A stretch of DNA of 64,000 nt, taken from the NCBI RefSeq assembly GCF_015999545.1, contig NZ_CP065546.1:124001-188000 (forward strand), given 5' to 3'. Below, in pieces: positions 58,421 to 64,000 of this stretch. Below the pieces are notes generated by a model that saw only the letters and a list, made by a program, of their open reading frames with translations, had not been told where the DNA came from and ran no database searches. Numbering within the stretch: position 1 is the stretch's first letter; each line of letters starts with the position of its first letter. The DNA comes from Lysinibacillus sp. JNUCC-52. GTDB taxonomy: Bacteria > Bacillota > Bacilli > Bacillales_A > Planococcaceae. Position numbers and translations under genes: made by a program.

Positions 58421-59971
58421 ATGATTAATAGTTTTTACATAAAGGGGCTTTACGGCCAAAAAAATACTATAAAATTAGAAAATGTAGGAAATTTATCTAT
58501 ATTAACAGGTGATAATGGATCAGGGAAAACAACTCTTCTAAATTTACTATTTACTGTGCTTACTGGAGATTTTGAAAACTTATTTAAAACAAAGTTTAAT
58601 AGTCTTGAGATTGATTTCGATAATAATAAAAGGAAACTTCTTTCTATAGAAATAAAAAAAACAAAATCAACACTAGAAGTGTTTTATATTTTTGAAGATT
58701 ATGAGTTTTGCATAGAAATAGAAGATGTTGGTTTGCCTTGGAATAGTTTTTCCTACAAGTTAATAGACTATGATTCAGAATATACAGATTTAAATTTAGA
58801 AGAAATCACGGAATCTGGGGATTATTGTTTTGATGAAGTATTAGATTATGAAACTGCTATGAGTGAGGATGAAGATAATTATTATACTTCTACAAGGTTG
58901 TTTGATAATCTTGATGAATTAAAAGATAACTATCCTGAACTTTCTTTCATCGATGAAATCAAAAATTCAATACTATATTTTCCGACTTATAGAAGAATTG
59001 ACAGTGATATAAAAAATTTACTAGAGGATAAATATCATATTAATTCTCCATTTGCTTCAGATATTGATATATATAGAGATTTAAAAAATTTTCCAATAGA
59101 TCGTCGTGTTATAGGAGTCGATGACAAAGATATTGAATATATATATCAATCCTATTCAAAAGAGCTTCGTGACTTTAATTCAGAAGGATTAAATGAATTA
59201 TTAAAAAAGTTTATAAAAAGTATTATTGAAAGTATATATGAAAACAAAGATGAAACTAGAAAAGAAAGAAAGAATGATATCAATTTATATGGAAGTGCAG
59301 CTGAACAACTAATTGAACTTTCTAATAAATTGGGGATAGGTGAGGGGATAGACAAAGAAGAAATTAATAAATATTTTGAAAGTCAAAAATTAATTAGTAA
59401 TGATTCTAAAAATATTGTAGATAAAATAGAGATTAAATATACGGAAAGTTTAAATAACAATTATGGATTTGTAAGGGATTCATATCCGAGCCTTGTTGAC
59501 ATAGTGAACCAGTCCTTAAAAACAGTTAGTACAGAGACAAATTTCTTTATTAGATTAATCACACTTTATAGAGAACATGTTAATGAGCAAGATAAATTGC
59601 TCGAACCATTCAGGTATTTGGAAAATGGATTTAGTAATTTTTTTAAAGAAAAAGTTAAACTTAATTTTAATGAGAAAAATTACAATATTTCTTTATCACG
59701 CCCATTTGAAAAACTTTCAACGGGAGAAAAACAATTAATAACAATTCTATCTTATATTGGGTTAGTGTTAAGGAATTGCGTATTTACTCCATTAATTATA
59801 ATTGATGAACCAGAATTATCATTACACATATCATGGCAAAGTAAACTTCTACCACAATTATTAAAGAAGAAAGACACTAAGTTCTTGCTGGCAACACATT
59901 CCCCTTATGTAGCTAATATAAAATATAAAAATAATCTAGTAAAATTAGGTGATATAGATGAATATAAGTAA
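58421..59971 (+). CDS. AriA-like AAA ATPase (PARIS-like)
   Basis: ATGAGGTGAGAAA precedes the ATG. The 516 residues are an ABC-type AAA_15/21 ATPase: GDNGSGKTTLLNLLFTVLTG (Walker A about 30-38), an acidic insert, the signature LSTGEKQLITILSYIG near 432, Walker B LIIIDEPELSLH near 459-469, and ATHSPYVAN as the D/H loop. The DUF4435 gene overlaps by 14 bp. AAA plus DUF4435 is the AriA-AriB layout of PARIS, which assembles into a sensor for anti-restriction proteins. Overcoming Lysogenization Defect nucleases share the ATPase type but have a fused or different TOPRIM partner. Confidence 0.8.
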   Translation: MINSFYIKGLYGQKNTIKLENVGNLSILTGDNGSGKTTLLNLLFTVLTGDFENLFKTKFNSLEIDFDNNKRKLLSIEIKKTKSTLEVFYIFEDYEFCIEIEDVGLPWNSFSYKLIDYDSEYTDLNLEEITESGDYCFDEVLDYETAMSEDEDNYYTSTRLFDNLDELKDNYPELSFIDEIKNSILYFPTYRRIDSDIKNLLEDKYHINSPFASDIDIYRDLKNFPIDRRVIGVDDKDIEYIYQSYSKELRDFNSEGLNELLKKFIKSIIESIYENKDETRKERKNDINLYGSAAEQLIELSNKLGIGEGIDKEEINKYFESQKLISNDSKNIVDKIEIKYTESLNNNYGFVRDSYPSLVDIVNQSLKTVSTETNFFIRLITLYREHVNEQDKLLEPFRYLENGFSNFFKEKVKLNFNEKNYNISLSRPFEKLSTGEKQLITILSYIGLVLRNCVFTPLIIIDEPELSLHISWQSKLLPQLLKKKDTKFLLATHSPYVANIKYKNNLVKLGDIDEYK

Positions 59972-60926
59972 TGGGGAGATGCATGAAGAACTTCTAGAAG
60001 CTGTATTAGCTGAGGATTTCTTCGGTTATTCTGAAAACAATAACGATATTTTATTAGTTGAGGGTTCTGATGATATACAAGTTATAAAAAAATTTTATTA
60101 TCATAGGAGGAACGGCGATATTCCATTTAGGGTAGTAAAAGCTGAAGATTTAAACGAAATTTTATCAGGTAAAAAAAATGCTCTTAAGGCATATGAAAAA
60201 TATAAAGATGAAAAATCAAATTTAATATGTTTATTTGATCGTGACTTAGATTTCTTTTTAAATGAAAATTGTAAAGATGACAGAATACATTACTATGATT
60301 TTTATGAATTGGAGAATTATTTATTTGATGAATCTATATTAAAATTATTCTTTGATAGATACTATGATTGTGATGAAATTGAACTTTTTGAAAAAATGCT
60401 TGATGAATTTAATAATATTTCTGATTTATTATTTCATTATCCTAAACTTAGCTTAATAAGAGAACTGAATTTTAAATACAATTTTTTAAATGAAGAAGAA
60501 TTAGATAAAATAGTAAAACTTTCAAAAACAAAACCCATTCAAATTTTTAATAATCAAGCAGAGAAATATAGAAATTTAGATTTACTACAAAAATTTGATT
60601 TATTTATTTCTGAAGAATTAAATAAAGTTAATACTAGCTTAGTAGAAATTGAACAAAGGATTCTTCCAGATAATGTAGCGGCTACGATTTCAGAATATAC
60701 AAGTATGGAAAAAATGTTTTTCTTCAAGTACTGTATTAGTGCAAAATTTATATTGAGCTCTTTACATTTCCTTATGCAAAATTGTATTAAGGTGGGTACA
60801 ATAATTAATTCTGGAAATTCAAGTAGCTTAGAGCGTACTTTAAAGAAAGAGTGGATTCCTTGTAGATCTGATCATTTCCACACCTTAATGCTACAAATAG
60901 AGAATAAATTTAAACAATTAAGTTGA
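59958..60926 (+). CDS. AriB-like DUF4435 TOPRIM protein
   Basis: AATTAGGTGATATAG precedes the ATG inside the ATPase gene end. The 322 residues have TOPRIM-type motifs: ILLVEGSDDIQVIKKFYYHR (Glu35) and LICLFDRDLDFF (Asp94, Asp96, Asp98), then YDFYELENYLFDES. This is DUF4435, the AriB effector of PARIS, reported to cleave tRNA after activation. Key acidic residues are present, so it looks intact. It is coupled to the AriA-like gene. Confidence 0.8.
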   Translation: MNISNGEMHEELLEAVLAEDFFGYSENNNDILLVEGSDDIQVIKKFYYHRRNGDIPFRVVKAEDLNEILSGKKNALKAYEKYKDEKSNLICLFDRDLDFFLNENCKDDRIHYYDFYELENYLFDESILKLFFDRYYDCDEIELFEKMLDEFNNISDLLFHYPKLSLIRELNFKYNFLNEEELDKIVKLSKTKPIQIFNNQAEKYRNLDLLQKFDLFISEELNKVNTSLVEIEQRILPDNVAATISEYTSMEKMFFFKYCISAKFILSSLHFLMQNCIKVGTIINSGNSSSLERTLKKEWIPCRSDHFHTLMLQIENKFKQLS

Positions 60927-61006
60927 ATTATATTCTTTGAGTAAGAGATGATTAATTTATAACTTAAATTCGCAATGTTAATAATATAATGTACTACCAG
61001 CTCACT

Positions 61007-61066
61007 GGAGGACAATAAAAGGTATCAGCAACCACGCTGCCATCTTCTATTGTCCTCTTTTTATTT
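61007..61066 (+). terminator. Long-stem terminator/attenuator before arpU
   Basis: GAGGACAATA and TATTGTCCTC pair across about 30 nt, followed by TTTTTATTTT. The next gene starts 22 bp later, so it may act as an attenuator. Confidence 0.7.
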
Positions 61067-61087
61067 TAACCAAAGGAGTGGAGTATA

Positions 61088-61531
61088 ATGGATATTCTAA
61101 AAAATATTGATGGCAAGGCAACGCAAAAAGCCATTGAAAAGGTATTGAGACAATATCGAACATATCAACTAACAACACCTGAGGATTTGTTGCCGACGAT
61201 AACAGCGAATTATACGTTAAACATGCCATCTTACAGTGGAGTATTTCATTCGAAAGTTGAAAACGTGGCGATTCGAAATGTAGAGTATTACAAGCAAGCG
61301 AAAGCCTTTTTTGAACGATTTAATCGTGCATTTTATAAACTGACGCAAAAAGAGAGACAGATTATTGTTATGGCTTGTTTAGAGGAGACGCCTTTGTATA
61401 ATTATCAAATTTCAAAAAAGCTACATATTAGCGAGCGTACGTTTTATCGTATTAAAGCACAAGCATTGTATAAATTAGCATTAGCATTACGTGTAGAGGT
61501 ATATGAGGGGGATGAGGTGAAGAGCCTATGA
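61088..61531 (+). CDS. ArpU family phage late transcriptional regulator
   Basis: AAAGGAGTGGAGTATA precedes the ATG. The 147 residues end with a sigma-like HTH (FYKLTQKERQIIVMACLEET, then ISKKLHISERTFYRIKAQAL). ArpU/RinA-type proteins switch on phage late genes. Position just before the terminase genes fits. Confidence 0.9.
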   Translation: MDILKNIDGKATQKAIEKVLRQYRTYQLTTPEDLLPTITANYTLNMPSYSGVFHSKVENVAIRNVEYYKQAKAFFERFNRAFYKLTQKERQIIVMACLEETPLYNYQISKKLHISERTFYRIKAQALYKLALALRVEVYEGDEVKSL

Positions 61532-62097
61532 ATTTTGTCCAGCCAATACGTGAAATAGACAAGATTCGTGATGTTCGTAAAACATTGCAAGACAATCCAC
61601 GTGATGAATTGCTTTTTTGTTTTGGTATTTATACTGGGCTTAGAATAAGCGATATATTGCGTTTAAAGGTAGGAGATGTTCGTCATAAGCAAGTGTTGTT
61701 TATAAAAGAGTCAAAGGTGCAGAAAAAGAAGCAGAATAAGACAAAACGCATTCCAATTTTAAAAGAACTGCAAAAAGTGATTACACAATATATAGAGGAT
61801 AAAGAAGATCAGGAGTACTTATTCAAATCAAGACAAGGTAAAAATAAACCAATTACAAGAGTAAGAGCATATGCAATATTACGTGCAGCTGCATTGGCTA
61901 ATGGTTTGGACGAAATAGGGACACATACGTTACGCAAGACCTTTGGCTATCATGTGTATCAAGAAGAAAAAGATGTGGCGTTGCTGCAGGATATTTCTAA
62001 TCATTCAGCTCCCTATATTACATTGAAATATATTGGGGTAAATCAAGATGCCATCGATCAAGCGTATCAAAAATTAAATAAGCGTTTGAAATTTTAA
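61528..62097 (+). CDS. Small phage tyrosine recombinase
   Basis: It overlaps the ArpU gene (ATGA). The 189 residues are a catalytic domain only: TGLRISDILRLKVGD (first Arg), THTLRKTFGYHVYQEEKD (His-x-x-Arg), and SAPYITLKYIGV with the tyrosine. Such compact recombinases before phage packaging genes are common in bacillus phages; the role may be dimer resolution or homologous exchange. Confidence 0.9.
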   Translation: MNFVQPIREIDKIRDVRKTLQDNPRDELLFCFGIYTGLRISDILRLKVGDVRHKQVLFIKESKVQKKKQNKTKRIPILKELQKVITQYIEDKEDQEYLFKSRQGKNKPITRVRAYAILRAAALANGLDEIGTHTLRKTFGYHVYQEEKDVALLQDISNHSAPYITLKYIGVNQDAIDQAYQKLNKRLKF

Positions 62098-62354
62098 AAT
62101 AGCACTGATAAGTTGGTGCTATTTTTATTTGGCTTATTTTAGGAAATTGAGTAGGGTTTAAAATTGTTTAACACTTTCACAGACTAAAGACATTTACAAA
62201 ATAAACACATGTAAAGCTCATAATCTGAATGGCGAGTAAAGTGTAGAAAAATCTAGCCTTTAAACATATTCTGCACCTTAACAGAATGTAAGATATGTTA
62301 ATGTCATTGTGGTATATTCAATATAAAAATAAATACGATTAATATGGAGGGTAT
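62098..62354 (+). other. Intergenic
   Basis: AT-rich spacer. TATTTGGCTTATTTT follows an AGCAC..GTGCT hairpin (62,101-62,120), which probably ends the recombinase transcript. No gene. Confidence 0.4.
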
Positions 62355-62771
62355 ATGAGGAAAAGAGAATTAGAAAACGAAATTTATGAAAAGAAAGATA
62401 AAAAATTATTGAAGTTTTTAATTAAGAATTATATGGTACAGAACGTTAAAAGAGAAGAATTGAAGAAAAATATCAATACATATAAAAGTTTGGATTCACA
62501 AGAAAAACAAATTTTACTATCTAGGTTGCAAGGAATAGAAGAAAAGTTTGATTTAACAACAGTATTTGTAGCAATAGTAGCGATTATTACTGGTTTTGTA
62601 GGTGCATACGGGAGTTTATTAGAATCATTAGAGGATAATAAAAAAATATCGTTATTAGTAGTAGTATCATGTTATTTTATTTTGATTTTTGCATTCACTT
62701 ACATATTATCTAAATTTAAAGATAATAAAGGGAACGCGAAGTACTTTATTAATTTGTTCAAGCAAGAATAA
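62355..62771 (+). CDS. Two-TM membrane protein (138 aa)
   Basis: ATGGAGGGTAT precedes the ATG. A basic coiled N-terminal half (KRELENEIYEKKDKKLLKFL) is followed by helices at about 72-92 and 99-120. The AT content is higher than neighbouring phage genes, suggesting cargo. No family recognised. Confidence 0.55.
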   Translation: MRKRELENEIYEKKDKKLLKFLIKNYMVQNVKREELKKNINTYKSLDSQEKQILLSRLQGIEEKFDLTTVFVAIVAIITGFVGAYGSLLESLEDNKKISLLVVVSCYFILIFAFTYILSKFKDNKGNAKYFINLFKQE

Positions 62772-62878
62772 ATTTTATCTAATATAATGGCAGACTTTTG
62801 GCAGAATGTTGGCACACTCTTTCAAAATGAACATGCTATTATTGTAGTATGCAATATTTATCAAACAACATAACGATA

Positions 62879-62911
62879 GGCGATGCAGCACATGCTGCGT
62901 CGTCTTTTTTT
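62879..62911 (+). terminator. Rho-independent terminator
   Basis: GGCGATGCAGC pairs with GCTGCGTCGTC with small mismatches, followed by TTTTTTTG. Confidence 0.75.
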
Positions 62912-63033
62912 GTCTTAGGTTCTTCTACCCAAGAACGCCAGGCTGCGGGTCTCCGAGGCCCGAAAAAGGGCTAGATAAAGTGTGAAAAAAGGTGTTCCTT
63001 CCATCCGGTAAATCAAGTGAGGTGAGTACATGA

Positions 63034-63603
63034 GTGACAGCGAAAACGAAATTGGATGATCGAACGATTGTCAATACAAAAACGATTGCCAAAATGTTTA
63101 ATATGACGGAACGGAATGTTCGTTATTTAGTTGAAGAAGGTGTGATTGCACGTGTCGCTCATGGCCGCTATGATCTGATCGATACCGTCAGTCGCTACAT
63201 TACTTTTTTGAAAATGTCCTTTGAAGGCATTGATGAGAACAAGGTGATGGAGTCTTTAGATTATGAGAAATGGCTGCATGAGAAGGCGAAGCGGGAGAAG
63301 GCAGAAATTGAGTTGGCGCATCTAAAACGAGAAATGCATAAGGCAGATGAGGTGGAGAAAATTCAAAATCACATGGTCATGGCGTTTCGTTCAAAGATGT
63401 TGTCGCTGCCCTCAAAATCAGCGTTACTTTTAGCGAGTAAGGATGACCCGAAGATGATTGAAGCATTACTGGAAAGAGATATTCATGAAGCATTAGCAGA
63501 GCTTGCTGAGTATGATGCGGCACATTATTTCACAGAAGATAAAGTTGAATTAGAATTGGAAGGTGATGAAGTTGGTCCAAAAACAGACAATGAGTCTATC
63601 TAA
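63034..63603 (+). CDS. Nu1-type terminase small subunit
   Basis: AAGTGAGGTGAGTACATGA precedes the GTG. The 189 residues have an N-terminal HTH (IVNTKTIAKMFNMTERNVRY) like the lambda Nu1 DNA-packaging subunit. A central helical region (KAKREKAEIELAHLKREMHK) and an acidic tail follow. It binds the packaging site and partners with the GpA-type subunit encoded next. It looks intact. Confidence 0.8.
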   Translation: MTAKTKLDDRTIVNTKTIAKMFNMTERNVRYLVEEGVIARVAHGRYDLIDTVSRYITFLKMSFEGIDENKVMESLDYEKWLHEKAKREKAEIELAHLKREMHKADEVEKIQNHMVMAFRSKMLSLPSKSALLLASKDDPKMIEALLERDIHEALAELAEYDAAHYFTEDKVELELEGDEVGPKTDNESI

Positions 63604-63817
63604 AGGAATTGCTAGCTTAGTAGTACCTCCTCCCAAGCTTACGGTATCGCAGTGGGCGGATAAGCATCGTGTATTATCCAAGGAATCGTCAGCTGAGCAT
63701 GGGCGATGGAATACGGAGCGTGCGCCATATCAAAGAGAGATTATGGAAGCAGTCAATGATCTTGAAGTTCATCATAATGTCGAAAAAATTAAAAAAAGTG
63801 GTCTTATAGAAAAATAA
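63572..63817 (+). pseudogene. GpA-type terminase large subunit, truncated
   Basis: GGAAGGTGATGAAG precedes the TTG at 63572, overlapping the small-subunit gene. KLTVSQWADKHRVLSKESSA and RAPYQREIMEAVNDLEV match the start of GpA family large terminases. After LEVHHNVEKI the sequence becomes IKKSGLIEK and stops at 63,817, before the ATPase motif. The remaining roughly 500 residues do not follow in any frame up to the window end, so packaging is lost here. Confidence 0.8.
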
Positions 63818-64000
63818 TCTGTTTTTAATAGTTATATAACATTCATTGGATAAGTCTCTTAGTTTCGGTATGTCATTTTTGTGAAACTGAAAATGGAGAT
63901 TTAATATAGAAATCATGTGATAAATCTTGTATAAATAAAAGAGTTTAGAATTTCGTATACACCTTATGATTAGTTGTATCTATATGACAACATGATAAGG
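63818..64000. other. Non-coding stretch at window end
   Basis: AT-rich sequence with no gene or clear hairpin. It follows the point where the large terminase is cut and may hold foreign or chromosomal DNA. Confidence 0.4.

Noticed and set aside
62930-63010. cos or pac site before the small terminase
   Set aside because: A GC-rich inverted stretch (GGGTCTCCGAGGCCC) is present, but nothing specific identifies a packaging site.

Overview
The window looks like low-GC Bacillota chromosome, most like Lysinibacillus or a close Bacillaceae/Caryophanaceae relative. This is inferred from strong GGAGG ribosome sites, many TTG starts and Bacillus-type families (DUF3888, DUF3953, XtrA/YqaO, BH0509, ArpU). 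No rRNA or tRNA gene, CRISPR array or intact insertion sequence was seen.

Region 1 (1-26,780) is accessory chromosome with small operons. It starts with a partial Kiwa-like anti-phage pair (kwaB-like, kwaA-like). Then come DUF3888, two GNAT acetyltransferases, an LD-carboxypeptidase, a VOC protein, a Bcr/CflA exporter, a BASS transporter, a MarR-controlled membrane gene with a clear palindromic operator, a YfcC-type transporter and a class-C serine hydrolase operon. Many decayed genes lie between: a streptothricin-acetyltransferase-like tail, a group II intron 3' end fused to a DUF1533-type gene, and several frameshifted small genes. A 566-residue protein of unknown function is preceded by a candidate structured RNA and followed by a repeat-borne terminator. 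The RNA and the terminator repeat both recur near 30.6-31.1 kb, where the gene between them is missing.

Region 2 (27,100-38,900) is a scrapyard of prophage pieces: a Dam-type methylase broken by a nonsense codon and a short insertion, a frameshifted small terminase, an intact HicAB toxin-antitoxin pair, a large-terminase gene cut after about 85 codons, and a scaffold-like/endolysin-like chimera. Intact cargo sits among them: a four-gene set of unknown function (29.1-30.4 kb), a WYL regulator with a DJ-1/PfpI protein, and a lipoprotein, signal peptidase I and membrane-anchored protein cluster.

Region 3 (about 39,400-64,000) is the left part of a second prophage. Its order is integrase, ImmA/Xre lysogeny genes, tandem repressors and Cro, DNA-binding and antirepressor genes, replisome organizer, DnaB (split by a stop), small conserved phage genes, ArpU, a small recombinase, and Nu1/GpA-type terminase. 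GpA is already truncated, so this prophage is probably also defective. It carries three defence-like cargo sets: a YaaC-like plus DUF6602 nuclease-like pair between the presumed attachment side and the integrase; an ABC-three-component operon (SMC-like DUF2326 ATPase, middle component, C-terminal component and a small membrane protein); and a PARIS-like pair (AAA ATPase plus DUF4435/TOPRIM) with its own promoter. A membrane-protein cassette between the repressors is bracketed by near-identical 31-bp hairpins. The least-described candidates are the YaaC-like/DUF6602 pair, the peptide motif shared by two ABC-3C operon proteins, the 29-30.4 kb operon, and the RNA-leader/566-residue-protein module.
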